Source of the DNA: an uncultured Muribaculaceae bacterium
Lineage (GTDB): Bacteria; Bacteroidota; Bacteroidia; Bacteroidales; Muribaculaceae
Assembly (NCBI GenBank): GCA_910584125.1
Contig: CAJTXU010000002.1
Span: 1 to 64,000, forward strand
Reading direction: 5' to 3'
Length of the DNA: 64,000 nt
Made by a program: the position numbers and the translations under genes. Positions 18,248-27,770 of this stretch are shown one piece after another (position 1 is the first letter of the stretch; every line of letters begins with the position of its first letter). The notes beneath the pieces were generated by a model, which saw only the letters and a list, made by a program, of their open reading frames with translations, was not told the origin of the DNA and did no database searches.

Positions 18248-20386
18248 ATGAGAAAAACAATAATCAATTCATTAGCGGCATTGACAATAATGACAGTTGC
18301 TACCAATATTGAATGTGCCGGAGCCAACCCGCTCATCTCGGGTTCGGACGCTCCCTACGGCACAATGCCATTCACGAAGCTCACCGCTTCCGACTACGAA
18401 CAGGGCATCCTGGAGGGCATGAAGATCCAGAATCAGGAAATAGAGGCGATCTGCAACCAGCGCAGCGTCCCGACGTTCGAGAACACGATTGTCGCACTCG
18501 ACCGCAGCGGCCGGGTGCTCAACCGCTCTGTGATGGCGCTCAGTAACCTCGAGCACGCTACCGGCGACACCACACTGATGAACACTCTGACCAAACTGAC
18601 GCCGGCCATGTCCGACCACAGCGCCAACATCATGCTCAACGAGCGCCTCTTCGACCGCATCAAGCAGGTCTATGACCTCCGCGACAAGGACACGTCGCTC
18701 AACGATGAGGACCGCCGTCTGATCGAGAAGACCTACAGGTCGTTCGTCCACTCGGGCGCGAACCTCAAGGGCGACGACCGCGATAAGTTCCGCCGCCTCA
18801 ACGCCGAGCTCTCCGACCTCAACGTCCGCTTTTCGCAGAACGTCACCAACGCCATGAAGGACACGGCTCGCCGCATGTGGCTCAAGGCCGATGACCTCAC
18901 CGGCATACCCGAGTCAATCAAGTCAGCCTATCGCGCAGCAGCCGCCGAGGCCCTGGCCGATGAAGGCAAGCCCGACGATGGCTCGCTCTATCTCGTCACA
19001 ATCTTCCGCCCGAGCTTGGGCCCCTTCATGATGTATTCCGACCGCAGGGATCTGCGCGAGAAGCTCTACAAACTCAACGCTTCGACCAACATGTCGGGAG
19101 AGTTTAACAACATGCAGATTCTCAAGGATATCGCCAACATACGCCTTGAGATCGCACGCCTGATGGGCCGCAAGAACTTCGCCGAATACCAGCTTGAGGA
19201 GACCATGGCAGGCGACCCCGCCACGGTGATGTCGTTCCTCGGCGACCTCCGCGAGGCCTACACCGAGCCCATGCGCAAGGAGGTGAACGAGATCCAGGAA
19301 TTCGCCCGCCGTACGCAGGGCGCTGACTTCACGCTCATGCCCTGGGATTATTCCTACTGGTCTGACAAACTCAAGAACGAGCGCTACGCCTTCAACGACG
19401 AGGACCTCCGCCCCTACTTCGAGCTCAACCGCACAATCGACGGCGTCTTCGGTCTCGCCACGAAACTCTACGGCTACAAGTTCAAGGAGATATCGAATGT
19501 AGAGAAATACCATCAGGACGTCCGCGTCTACGAGGTCTATAAGAAAGACGGCGAGCTCCTCGGCCTGCTCTACGCCGACTTCTTCTATCGCGCCGGCAAG
19601 GCTCCGGGAGCGTGGATGACGGAGTTCCGCGCCGAAAGCAAAGACGACGAGGGCCGCAAGACCCTGCCGCTGATCTCCATCGTCTGCAACTTCTCCAAGC
19701 CCGTGGGCAACGACCCCGTGCTCCTCACAGCCGACGAGGTCGAGACTTTCCTCCACGAGTTCGGCCACGCTCTCCACGGACTCTCGAGCGAGGCCAAGTA
19801 CGAGTCGCTGAGCGGCACGAACGTCGACCATGATTTCGTCGAGCTCTTCTCGCAGTTCAACGAGAACTTCCTCACCCGCAAGGAATACCTCGACGGTTTC
19901 GCACGCCACTACAAGACAGGCAAGAAGATACCGGCCGACCTGCTCGACCGCTTCGTGAAGTCGGCCCAGTACGGCGCGGCATACAGCACGATGCGCCAGC
20001 TCGGCTTCGGATATCTCGACATGGCGTACCACACGATCGAGGAGCCGCTCCGCGCGTCGCTCGACATCGAGGCCTTCGAATCTGAGGCCCAGAAGCCCGT
20101 GCGCGTCTTCGAGCCCGTTGAGGGCTGCGTGATCTCGCCCGCTTTCGGCCACATCTTCTCCGGAGGTTACGCCGCCGGCTATTATGGCTACAAATGGGCC
20201 GAGGAACTCGACGCCGACGCGTTCAAGGCATTCAAGGAGAACGGCATCTTCGACCAGAAGACAGCCGGAAAATTCCTCAAGATGCTCCAGGCCGGCGACA
20301 CCAAGGACCCCATGGAGCTCTATATCGAATTCCGCGGCAAGAAACCCACCGTTGACGCGCTTCTCGAGCGTGACGGACTCAAATAA
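18248..20386 (+). CDS. dcp: M3-family peptidyl-dipeptidase (Dcp-like)
   Basis: This 712-residue zinc peptidase has the M3 signature FLHEFGHALHGL, with the HEXXH histidine at residue 503, and the downstream Glu-containing FVELFSQFNENF. M3A enzymes remove C-terminal dipeptides or cut short oligopeptides. The first about 24 residues (MRKTIINSLAALTIMTVATN, then CAGA) form a signal peptide, so it is probably periplasmic, or a lipoprotein if the Cys is used. Length matches Dcp. ATG 18248 is chosen; the open frame before it shadows the barrel gene. nadC follows after 30 bases. Confidence 0.93.
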   Translation: MRKTIINSLAALTIMTVATNIECAGANPLISGSDAPYGTMPFTKLTASDYEQGILEGMKIQNQEIEAICNQRSVPTFENTIVALDRSGRVLNRSVMALSNLEHATGDTTLMNTLTKLTPAMSDHSANIMLNERLFDRIKQVYDLRDKDTSLNDEDRRLIEKTYRSFVHSGANLKGDDRDKFRRLNAELSDLNVRFSQNVTNAMKDTARRMWLKADDLTGIPESIKSAYRAAAAEALADEGKPDDGSLYLVTIFRPSLGPFMMYSDRRDLREKLYKLNASTNMSGEFNNMQILKDIANIRLEIARLMGRKNFAEYQLEETMAGDPATVMSFLGDLREAYTEPMRKEVNEIQEFARRTQGADFTLMPWDYSYWSDKLKNERYAFNDEDLRPYFELNRTIDGVFGLATKLYGYKFKEISNVEKYHQDVRVYEVYKKDGELLGLLYADFFYRAGKAPGAWMTEFRAESKDDEGRKTLPLISIVCNFSKPVGNDPVLLTADEVETFLHEFGHALHGLSSEAKYESLSGTNVDHDFVELFSQFNENFLTRKEYLDGFARHYKTGKKIPADLLDRFVKSAQYGAAYSTMRQLGFGYLDMAYHTIEEPLRASLDIEAFESEAQKPVRVFEPVEGCVISPAFGHIFSGGYAAGYYGYKWAEELDADAFKAFKENGIFDQKTAGKFLKMLQAGDTKDPMELYIEFRGKKPTVDALLERDGLK

Positions 20387-20416
20387 ATCAATCACGGACT
20401 CAAACAACCCCAATCG

Positions 20417-21265
20417 ATGAAAACAAAAGATGAACTGATTGACGACCTGCTCGACCTCGCCTTCGCCGAAGATGTTGGCGACGGAGACCATACGACCCTC
20501 TCGACCATACCCGCCGACGCCATGGGCAAGAGCCGCCTCATCATCAAGGAAGACGGCGTGCTCTCGGGCGTCGAAATCGCCCGCAAGGTCCTGGAGAAAG
20601 TTGACCCCTCCATCAAGATGGAGGTCTTCATCGGCGACGGCGCCGACGTCCGCAAGGGCGACATCGCCTTCACGGCCGAAGGCCCGGTGAGGTCTCTGCT
20701 TGTGGCCGAGCGCACGATGCTCAACATCATGCAGCGCATGAGCGGCGTGGCCACCATGACCCGCCGCTATCAGGACGAGCTCAAGGGTCTGCACACCCGC
20801 GTGCTCGACACGCGCAAGACGACTCCCGGAATGCGTATGCTTGAGAAGGAGGCCGTCAAGACCGGAGGAGGCACCAACCACCGCATCGGTCTGTTCGACA
20901 TGATTCTCATCAAGGACAACCATATCGACTTCGCCGGCGGAATCGAGAAGGCCATCGACCGCGCCAACGAATATTGCCGCGCCAACGGCAAGGACCTGCG
21001 CATCGAGGTCGAGGTCAGGAGCCTCGACGACATCCGCAGGGTTCTCGAGCACTGCGGAGTGGACCGCATCATGTTCGACAACTTCACCCCCGAACTCACC
21101 CGCGAGGCCGTGAAGCTGGTGGACGGACGCTTCGAGACCGAGTCGTCGGGCGGAATCACACTTGAGAACCTGCGCAGCTATGGCGAGGCCGGCGTCGACT
21201 TCATCTCGGTCGGCGCGCTGACCCACAGCGTCAAGGGCCTCGACATGAGCTTCAAGGCCGTGTGA
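20417..21265 (+). CDS. nadC: quinolinate phosphoribosyltransferase (NadC)
   Basis: NadC (282 residues) converts quinolinate and PRPP to nicotinate mononucleotide in de novo NAD synthesis. The sequence shows EDVGDGDHTTL near the N terminus, the substrate-binding block DTRKTTPGMRMLEKEAVKTG, GGGTNHRIGLFDMILIKDNH, and the barrel end SSGGITLENLRSYGEAGVDF. Length is typical. The stop overlaps or abuts the yraN start, so the two are coupled. nadA and nadB are not in the window. Confidence 0.96.
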   Translation: MKTKDELIDDLLDLAFAEDVGDGDHTTLSTIPADAMGKSRLIIKEDGVLSGVEIARKVLEKVDPSIKMEVFIGDGADVRKGDIAFTAEGPVRSLLVAERTMLNIMQRMSGVATMTRRYQDELKGLHTRVLDTRKTTPGMRMLEKEAVKTGGGTNHRIGLFDMILIKDNHIDFAGGIEKAIDRANEYCRANGKDLRIEVEVRSLDDIRRVLEHCGVDRIMFDNFTPELTREAVKLVDGRFETESSGGITLENLRSYGEAGVDFISVGALTHSVKGLDMSFKAV

Positions 21266-21267
21266 CC

Positions 21268-21672
21268 ATGACCGACCGCAGGCAGCAGGGAGCCGAAAAC
21301 CGCGATTGGGGCCACGAGGCCGAGGGCCTCGCCGCCGAGTATTTCCTCAAGGAGGGTTACACCATCCGCGAGCGCAATTGGAAGATGAACAGGCTCGAGG
21401 TAGACCTCATCCTTGAGAAAGACCGGCAGATTGTCTTCGTCGAGGTCAAGGCACGAAAACAGGGGCCGACCAGCCACGACCCGGTGACGGCTGTCGATTT
21501 CACCAAGCGCCGCCACCTCGTCAACGCCGCCGACGTCTACCTGCGCAGGCTGCCGGTGCTCTATCAGTACAGGTTCGACATAGTGACCTTCACAGGCACC
21601 CGCGACGACTACGAGATGAGGCATTACCCCGACGCTTTCATCCCGCTCGCCAACCAATACAAAAAGCGCTGA
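21268..21672 (+). CDS. YraN/UPF0102 family endonuclease-like protein
   Basis: This protein of about 134 residues has the UPF0102 fold of restriction-endonuclease type: HEAEGLAAEYFLKEGY, then the conserved RLEVDLILEKDRQIVFVEVKAR (Asp and Glu-x-Lys active-site pattern), then the TKRRHLVNAADVYL helix. The cellular role of YraN is not firmly known. ATG 21268 lies three bases past the nadC stop; a GTG at 21262 that overlaps the stop is an alternative. A strong terminator follows. Confidence 0.9.
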   Translation: MTDRRQQGAENRDWGHEAEGLAAEYFLKEGYTIRERNWKMNRLEVDLILEKDRQIVFVEVKARKQGPTSHDPVTAVDFTKRRHLVNAADVYLRRLPVLYQYRFDIVTFTGTRDDYEMRHYPDAFIPLANQYKKR

Positions 21673-21690
21673 ACGCTACCTCCCCCCAAC

Positions 21691-21735
21691 AAAAGCGCGC
21701 GTCCCCTCCACGAGGACGCGCGCCTTTATTTTATG
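21691..21735. terminator. bidirectional terminator between yraN and the SpoU gene
   Basis: Perfect ten-base GC arms at 21695-21704 and 21714-21723 with a nine-base loop are preceded by AAAA and followed by a T-rich tract, so the structure can terminate both convergent genes. Confidence 0.85.
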
Positions 21736-21752
21736 CCGGCTGTCAGAGCGTC

Positions 21753-22493
21753 CTATTTCCCTCTGAAACGGGCGAGCGTTATCGCCGTTGCCACCGCCAC
21801 GTTGAGCGACTCGGCGTGGTCGGCCGTGGCAGGAGGTATCAGCAGAGGCGACGTGACGTGCGACCTGACCTCGGGCGAGATGCCGTTGCCCTCGTTGCCC
21901 ATCACGATGAAACCGCAGTCGCCCGTCTCGGCGCGGAAGATGTCCTTGCCGTCGAGCAGAAGCCCGTAGACCGGCATCGACGGGTTCTCCCTGAACAGTG
22001 CGGGAAGGTCACAGTATGTCACTTCGACCTTGGCGATCGATCCCATCGTGGACTGCACGCACTTCGGATTGAAGACATCGGCCGTGTCGCGCGACGCGAA
22101 TATGCGGCGTATGCCGAACCAATGGCATGTTCGCACAATCGTGCCGAGATTGCCCGGGTCCTGCACGCCGTCGAGCACGAGATAGAGATCTCGGCCGACA
22201 TCGGCCGGGCGCTCCTCCTGCCGTGGGATGCGATAGACGGCCACGACCGGCGGAACGGTCTGCAGCCCCGAAATCTTCTTCATGTCGGCTTCGGACGCCT
22301 CGCGGACCTTATCCGCAGGCACATCGGGTAATTCTCCGCAGCCTTTGAGGCATATCAGACACTCGAGTTCGAAATGTCCCAGAGTGTCGCGCACCGACTT
22401 CTCCCCCTCCACGATGAAGAGTCCGTGCCGACGTCTCATCCTGGCCGACGAAAGCGACGAATAAACGCCCGTCTTGGTCTTCGATAGTTCCAT
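21753..22493 (-). CDS. TrmH/SpoU-family RNA 2'-O-methyltransferase
   Basis: This is a second SPOUT methyltransferase in the window (246 residues), different from the one at 15563. It has the N-terminal substrate domain (SSARMRRRHGLFIVEGEKSV) and the catalytic motifs QDPGNLGTIVRTCHWFG, VMGNEGNGIS and IPPATADHAESLNVAVATAI. The first block resembles RlmB-like enzymes that modify 23S rRNA, but the target cannot be fixed. It is a single gene, convergent with yraN and divergent from nfo. Confidence 0.88.
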   Translation of the reverse strand: MELSKTKTGVYSSLSSARMRRRHGLFIVEGEKSVRDTLGHFELECLICLKGCGELPDVPADKVREASEADMKKISGLQTVPPVVAVYRIPRQEERPADVGRDLYLVLDGVQDPGNLGTIVRTCHWFGIRRIFASRDTADVFNPKCVQSTMGSIAKVEVTYCDLPALFRENPSMPVYGLLLDGKDIFRAETGDCGFIVMGNEGNGISPEVRSHVTSPLLIPPATADHAESLNVAVATAITLARFRGK

Positions 22494-22584
22494 ATCGTTG
22501 TCTCGGAATTTGAAATATACGCGAAGTTAATACTTTTGTTGTAAATTATCGCACGTAATCAATGACTATTTCAAAAATTATTAC

Positions 22585-22592
22585 TAAATTTG
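22585..22592 (+). promoter_or_regulatory. possible -7 element for nfo
   Basis: TAAATTTG matches the -7 consensus about 95 bases before the nfo ATG, but no good TTTG lies at the right distance upstream, so this is a weak call. The rest of the 22494-22685 gap shows nothing further. Confidence 0.3.
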
Positions 22593-22685
22593 AAGATAAT
22601 TTCGGGCGGGATAAGGTTTTCAGTATTTCAACTCTCCGCGATAGGCTGCCCGGCGTCGTATCCGGAGACTAAATTTAGATAACAG

Positions 22686-23534
22686 ATGTCAAAATATATA
22701 GGTGCGCATGTCAGCGCGTCAGGCGGTGTGCAGAACACTCCTCTGGCCGCCGACGCAATCGGAGCGAAGGCGTTCGCTCTCTTCACCGGCTTCAGCAACC
22801 GCTGGGCGTCCAAGCAGATTTCGGACGAAATCGCCGAGGCGTTCAAGTCCAACTGCGAGGCCAAGGGTTATGACGCCTCGGTGATCCTGCCCCACGACAA
22901 TTTCCTCATCAATCTCGGCAGCCCCGACCCTCAGAAGCTGGCCATGTCGCGAAAATCCTTTCTCGACGAGTTCAGACGCTGCGAGGCCCTTGGGCTGAAG
23001 ATGCTCAACTTCCATCCCGGCAGCCATCTCGGCCAGCTTGAGGTCGACGCCTGTCTCGACCTGATAGCAGAGAGCATCAACATCACACTCGACCAGACCG
23101 AGGGCGTCATGGCGGTGCTCGAATCCACGGCCGGACAGGGGACTAACCTCGGATACAGGTTCGAGCATCTCGCCCGCATCATCGACCGGGTCGAGGACAA
23201 GACGCGTGTCGGCGTATGCGTCGACACATGCCACACCCACTCGGCCGGCTACGACCTCGCCACAGAGGAGGGCTACGAGGCGACCTGGAAGGAGTTCGAC
23301 GACGTGGTCGGCGCCGGCTACCTCAAGGCCCTCCACCTCAACGACAACAAGCGCACGCTCGGATCGCGCATCGACCGCCATGAACTCATCGGGCTCGGCT
23401 CGCTCGGCGAGGAGTTCTTCATCAGGCTGGTCAACGACCCCCGATTCGACGACATGCCCCTGATTCTCGAGACTCCTGACCCCGACAGATGGGCCGAGGA
23501 GATAGCATGGCTATACTCGATGATAGGAAAATAG
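22686..23534 (+). CDS. nfo: endonuclease IV
   Basis: Nfo (282 residues) cleaves DNA 5' to abasic sites in base-excision repair. The three-metal active site is readable: IGAHVSASGG at the start, LNFHPGSHLG, VLESTAGQGTNLGY, VGVCVDTCHTHSAGYD, LHLNDNKRTLGSRIDRHELIG and LILETPDP. Length and order match the AP endonuclease family 2. The gene stands between the divergent SpoU gene and the MFS gene 82 bases downstream. Confidence 0.97.
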   Translation: MSKYIGAHVSASGGVQNTPLAADAIGAKAFALFTGFSNRWASKQISDEIAEAFKSNCEAKGYDASVILPHDNFLINLGSPDPQKLAMSRKSFLDEFRRCEALGLKMLNFHPGSHLGQLEVDACLDLIAESINITLDQTEGVMAVLESTAGQGTNLGYRFEHLARIIDRVEDKTRVGVCVDTCHTHSAGYDLATEEGYEATWKEFDDVVGAGYLKALHLNDNKRTLGSRIDRHELIGLGSLGEEFFIRLVNDPRFDDMPLILETPDPDRWAEEIAWLYSMIGK

Positions 23535-23616
23535 AACCTTCAGGCGGCGTCAACGTAGTCAACTCCGACCTAACGCCGCTCTTGTGTTGACCGAAATAAA
23601 TAAAACATATATACGC

Positions 23617-25254
23617 ATGAGAACTAAACCTGATTTAAGTTTCTGGAAGCTCTGGAACCTCTCGTTCGGCTTCTTCGGAGTGCAGATCGCATATGCCCTG
23701 CAGAGTGCGAATGTATCCCGTATCTTCACCACAATCGGTGCGGACCCCCACGACCTCAGTTATTTCTGGATCCTTCCCCCTCTGATGGGCCTCATCGTGC
23801 AGCCCATCGTCGGAATGCTCAGCGACAAGACATGGACCAAGCTCGGCCGCCGTCTCCCCTATCTCGTGGTCGGCGCGCTGGTGGCCGTCGTGGTGATGTG
23901 CCTCCTGCCGAATGCGGGCAGCTTCAATTTCACCGTTTCGAGCGCCATCCTCTTCGGCCTCGTGTCGCTGATGATGCTCGACACGTCGATCAACATGGCC
24001 ATGCAGCCCTTCAAGATGCTTGTCGGCGATATGGTCAACGAGAAGCAGAAAGGGCTCGCCTATTCGATCCAGAGCTTTCTCTGCAACGCCGGCTCTGTGG
24101 TCGGCTACATCTTCCCTATCCTCTTCATGTGGTTCGGCATCAAGAACACCGCCCCGGCCGGAGTCGTCCCCGACACGGTGATATGGTCGTTCTACATCGG
24201 CGCCGCCATCCTGCTGCTCTGCGTGGTCTATTCGCTCATCAAGATCAAGGAGTGGCCGCCGAAGCTCTATAACGAATACAACGGCATCGTCGAGAACGCC
24301 GCCAAGAAGGAGAAGACCGACGTCATCACCCTTCTCAAGCACGCCCCCTCGACGTTCTGGACGGTCGGCGTCGTGCAGTTCTTCTGCTGGTTCGCGTTCC
24401 TGTTCCTCTGGACATACGCCACCAACACCGTGGCCCACAACGCCTTCTCCACACCCGAGACTGTCAATTACCCCGGCATCACCTATCAGGGCAAGAACTA
24501 CACCGGCAAATATCTCATTGCCGACAACGACAGCATCATCATCAACCACGGCACCAAGACCGGCGACTATCTCGCCAACCAGACGCAGCCCTTCACGCTC
24601 ACCACGGCCGACATCGTGGAGAAGCGCGCCGACGGCACTCTCGACATCAGCGCCACGGGCAGCGTCAAGATCGACAATCCGTCGGAGTGCTCTTACATGA
24701 GCCGCACGGTGCTCGACGCCACATCCACCCAGTATAACGAGGCCGGCAACTGGGTCGGCGTGCTCTACGCCATCCAGGCCCTCGGCTCCGTGCTCTGGGC
24801 GGTGATGCTCCCCCGATTCCGCAGCCGCAAGTTCTCCTACACGCTCAGCCTGCTGCTCGGTGCGGCCGGATTCTTCATGACGGCATTCGTCACCGATCCC
24901 TACGTCCTCTTCGTCGCGTTCGCGCTTATCGGCTGCGCCTGGGCCGCTATGCTCGCATGGCCGTTCACAATCCTCACCAACTCGCTGCGCGGCGGAAACA
25001 TCGGCGCTTACCTCGGCCTCTTCAACTGCACGATCTGCGTGCCCCAGATTGTGGCGGCCATCGTGGGCGGCTGGATCCTCACCATGCTCAGCTCACCCGG
25101 CGAACTCGCTCCTGAATATCTCATGATGGCCGTGGCAGGAGTGTCGCTCATCATAGGCTCCGTATGCGTCTTCTTCATCAAGGAAGGCACAGGCGACAAC
25201 GGCCGCACGCTCGAATCGCCCAAGGAAAACCCCGTGGAGAGCGAAAATATCTGA
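23617..25254 (+). CDS. MFS sugar transporter (SLC45/GPH-like)
   Basis: This 545-residue inner-membrane carrier belongs to the major facilitator group that moves di- and oligosaccharides. It opens FWKLWNLSFGFFGVQIAYAL, has the loop 2-3 motif SDKTWTKLGRRLPYL and about 12 hydrophobic helices. Between the helices near residues 275 and 385 lies a hydrophilic insert of roughly 100 residues, probably periplasmic, which is unusual for MFS proteins in general. ATG 23617 is chosen over an upstream TTG (23584). No sugar-specific neighbour indicates the substrate. Confidence 0.88.
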   Translation: MRTKPDLSFWKLWNLSFGFFGVQIAYALQSANVSRIFTTIGADPHDLSYFWILPPLMGLIVQPIVGMLSDKTWTKLGRRLPYLVVGALVAVVVMCLLPNAGSFNFTVSSAILFGLVSLMMLDTSINMAMQPFKMLVGDMVNEKQKGLAYSIQSFLCNAGSVVGYIFPILFMWFGIKNTAPAGVVPDTVIWSFYIGAAILLLCVVYSLIKIKEWPPKLYNEYNGIVENAAKKEKTDVITLLKHAPSTFWTVGVVQFFCWFAFLFLWTYATNTVAHNAFSTPETVNYPGITYQGKNYTGKYLIADNDSIIINHGTKTGDYLANQTQPFTLTTADIVEKRADGTLDISATGSVKIDNPSECSYMSRTVLDATSTQYNEAGNWVGVLYAIQALGSVLWAVMLPRFRSRKFSYTLSLLLGAAGFFMTAFVTDPYVLFVAFALIGCAWAAMLAWPFTILTNSLRGGNIGAYLGLFNCTICVPQIVAAIVGGWILTMLSSPGELAPEYLMMAVAGVSLIIGSVCVFFIKEGTGDNGRTLESPKENPVESENI

Positions 25255-25273
25255 CGACATCCCATCTATCTGA

Positions 25274-25325
25274 AATAAAGAAAGTCCGCGACGCCAACAA
25301 CGCCGCGGACTTTCTTTATTTATAA
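25274..25325 (+). terminator. terminator of the MFS gene
   Basis: A 17-pair stem (left arm 25274-25290, right arm 25304-25320) with a 13-base loop carries an AT-rich base that ends in T-rich sequence. It lies about 20 bases past the stop. Confidence 0.85.
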
Positions 25326-25412
25326 ATATTTTCAATGGAAATAATGTATAAAGTTTTCCAAAAATATTTTCATAACCCAGTATATCAGCAGGTTAATATT
25401 TTACATACGGTT

Positions 25413-25436
25413 AAAAGTTGTCCAAAAAGAACTTTT
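25413..25436. promoter_or_regulatory. inverted repeat upstream of the nrdD promoter
   Basis: AAAAGTT at 25413-25419 and AACTTTT at 25430-25436 form an inverted repeat about 20 bases upstream of the -33 element. It could be an operator; the bound factor is unknown. The remainder of the 25326-25457 stretch is AT-rich with no other feature. Confidence 0.3.
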
Positions 25437-25457
25437 GTGAATTATTTGGCGTTATTG

Positions 25458-25488
25458 TTTGTGGATTGAAAAATAAGTTGTAACTTTG
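25458..25488 (+). promoter_or_regulatory. promoter of nrdDG
   Basis: TTTG at 25458-25461, a 19-base spacer and TAACTTTG at 25481-25488 form a consensus Bacteroidetes promoter, giving a leader of about 60 bases before the nrdD ATG. Confidence 0.8.
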
Positions 25489-25555
25489 CATCGGCTTTCC
25501 CGAAAGCACCTATCAAAACCGAATAAACCAGAATACACCTCATAACCAACCCAAG

Positions 25556-27760
25556 ATGATACAGACAGTCGTAAAGAGAGACGGACGCGTGGCCGGATAT
25601 AACGAAGAGAAAATCAAGGCGGCCATCCGCAAGGCAATGCTCACCACCGAGATGGGCGAAGACGAGGCTCTCATCCAGCGCATCACCGACCGCATCGGCA
25701 TGACCGGCAAGGAGCGCATGACTGTCGAGGAGATTCAGGACAAGGTCGAGATCGAGCTGATGAAGTCGGCGCGCAAGGATGTGGCCAAGCGTTACATCGC
25801 CTATCGCGACCAGCGCAGCATAGCGCGCCGCGCAAAGACCCGCGACATCTTCCTCGAGATTATCGAGGCCAAGAACAATGACGTGACCCGCGAGAACGCC
25901 AACATGAACACGGACTCGCCGGCGGGCATGATGATGAAATTCGCCAGCGAGACCACCAAACCGTTTGTCGACGACTACCTTCTCTCGCCGGCCGTGCGTC
26001 AGGCCGTGCGCAACAACTATATCCACATCCACGACAAGGATTACTATCCCACCAAGAGCCTGACGTGCGTGCAGCATCCTCTCGATCGGATTCTCGAGCA
26101 CGGGTTCGTGGCCGGTCACGGAGAGTCGCGTCCGGCAAGACGCATCGAGACGGCCGCCGTGATAGCCTGCATATCGCTTGAGACGGCCCAGAACGAGATG
26201 CACGGCGGGCAGGCCATCCCGGCTTTCGATTTCTATCTCGCCCCGTTCGTACGCCGCTCGCTCGTCGAGGAACTCAAGAAGATCGAGGAGCTTTCGGGCG
26301 AGGATCTCTCGGATTTATATGATGTGGCACTCGACGACTATCTGAAGAAGGATCTCGACGGGCTGGCGGGACGCGAACGCTATCTGCAGCATGCCGTCAA
26401 CAAGACCGTCGACCGCGTCCACCAGTCGATGGAGGCGTTCATCCACAACATGAACACCATCCATTCGCGCGGCGGCAACCAGGTGGTGTTCTCTTCGATA
26501 AACTATGGCACCGACACATCGGCCGAAGGACGCTGCGTGATCCGCGAGCTCCTCAACTCCACCTACGAAGGCGTGGGAAACGGAGCGACGGCGATTTTCC
26601 CCATTCAGATATGGAAGAAGAAACGCGGCGTGAGCTATCTGCCCGAAGACCGCAACTATGACCTCTACCGGTTCGCGTGCAAGGTCACGGCAAGACGGTT
26701 CTTCCCCAACTTCCTGAATCTCGACGCGACATTCAATCAGGACCCCGACTGGCGCGCCGACGACCCGAAGCGCTACCTCCACGAGGTGGCCACGATGGGA
26801 TGCCGCACGCGTGTGTTCGAGAACCGCTATGGCGAGCGGACATCGGTAGGACGCGGCAATCTGTCGTTCACCACTGTCAATATCGTGCGCCTCGCCATTG
26901 AGGTCATGGGCATACAGGACAAGGAGGAGCGCATCGCGCGCTTTTTCGAGAAACTCGATGAGACTCTTGACCTTACGGCCCTACAGCTCCACGAACGCTT
27001 TAACTTTCAGAGGACGGCCCTCGCCAAGCAGTTCCCGCTCGTGATGAGCACTCTCTGGAACCACAGCGACAGCCTCGGCCCCGACGACACGATCGAGTCG
27101 GTGATCAACCAGGGGACGCTCGGCATCGGGTTCATCGGTCTCGCCGAGTGCCTAATCGCCCTGACGGGCAAGCACCATGGCGAGAGCGAGGAGGCGCAGT
27201 CTCTCGGTCTGAAGATCGTGGGCCACATGCGCAGCCGCGTCAACGAGTTCTGCGAGAAATACCAGCACAACTATTCCGTCCTCGCCACTCCGGCCGAGGG
27301 TCTCTCGGGCAAATTCACCAAGAAAGACCGCAAGTCGTTCGGCGTGATTCCGGGCGTGACCGACAAGGATTACTACACCAACTCCAACCATGTGCCGGTC
27401 TACTATCACTGTTCTCCGCGCCATAAGGCCAAGATCGAGGCGCCCTATCATGCGCTGACCACTGGCGGCCACATCTTCTATGTCGAGATCGACGGCGACG
27501 CGACCCACAACGAGCAGGCCATCATGCAGATCGTCGGCATGATGGACCAGTACAATATCGGGTACGGTTCGGTGAACCACAACCGCAACCATTGCCCGCG
27601 CTGCGGCTACGAGAACGCAGACAAAGAGGCCCGGACATGTCCGAAATGCGGCACAGCGTTCGAGACGATCCAGCGCATCACCGGTTATCTTGTCGGCACC
27701 ACCGACCGCTGGAACTCGGGCAAACTCGCCGAACTTCACGACCGTATCGTCCACAAGTAA
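25556..27760 (+). CDS. nrdD: anaerobic ribonucleoside-triphosphate reductase
   Basis: NrdD (734 residues) is the class III reductase that makes dNTPs without oxygen. An ATP-cone domain fills about residues 1-95 (VVKRDGRVAGYNEEKIKAAI). The catalytic barrel follows, with the C-terminal zinc site of four Cys (CPRCG, then CPKCG) and the glycyl-radical loop RITGYLVGTTDRWNSGK, in which Gly710 is the radical site. Length matches the family. The activase nrdG starts ten bases after the stop, so the two form an operon. Confidence 0.97.
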   Translation: MIQTVVKRDGRVAGYNEEKIKAAIRKAMLTTEMGEDEALIQRITDRIGMTGKERMTVEEIQDKVEIELMKSARKDVAKRYIAYRDQRSIARRAKTRDIFLEIIEAKNNDVTRENANMNTDSPAGMMMKFASETTKPFVDDYLLSPAVRQAVRNNYIHIHDKDYYPTKSLTCVQHPLDRILEHGFVAGHGESRPARRIETAAVIACISLETAQNEMHGGQAIPAFDFYLAPFVRRSLVEELKKIEELSGEDLSDLYDVALDDYLKKDLDGLAGRERYLQHAVNKTVDRVHQSMEAFIHNMNTIHSRGGNQVVFSSINYGTDTSAEGRCVIRELLNSTYEGVGNGATAIFPIQIWKKKRGVSYLPEDRNYDLYRFACKVTARRFFPNFLNLDATFNQDPDWRADDPKRYLHEVATMGCRTRVFENRYGERTSVGRGNLSFTTVNIVRLAIEVMGIQDKEERIARFFEKLDETLDLTALQLHERFNFQRTALAKQFPLVMSTLWNHSDSLGPDDTIESVINQGTLGIGFIGLAECLIALTGKHHGESEEAQSLGLKIVGHMRSRVNEFCEKYQHNYSVLATPAEGLSGKFTKKDRKSFGVIPGVTDKDYYTNSNHVPVYYHCSPRHKAKIEAPYHALTTGGHIFYVEIDGDATHNEQAIMQIVGMMDQYNIGYGSVNHNRNHCPRCGYENADKEARTCPKCGTAFETIQRITGYLVGTTDRWNSGKLAELHDRIVHK

Positions 27761-27770
27761 ACGACAGACT

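Noticed and set aside
18923..21226. 767-residue minus-strand open frame
   Set aside because: Antisense to dcp and nadC, both of which have clear catalytic motifs; the frame has no recognisable domain.
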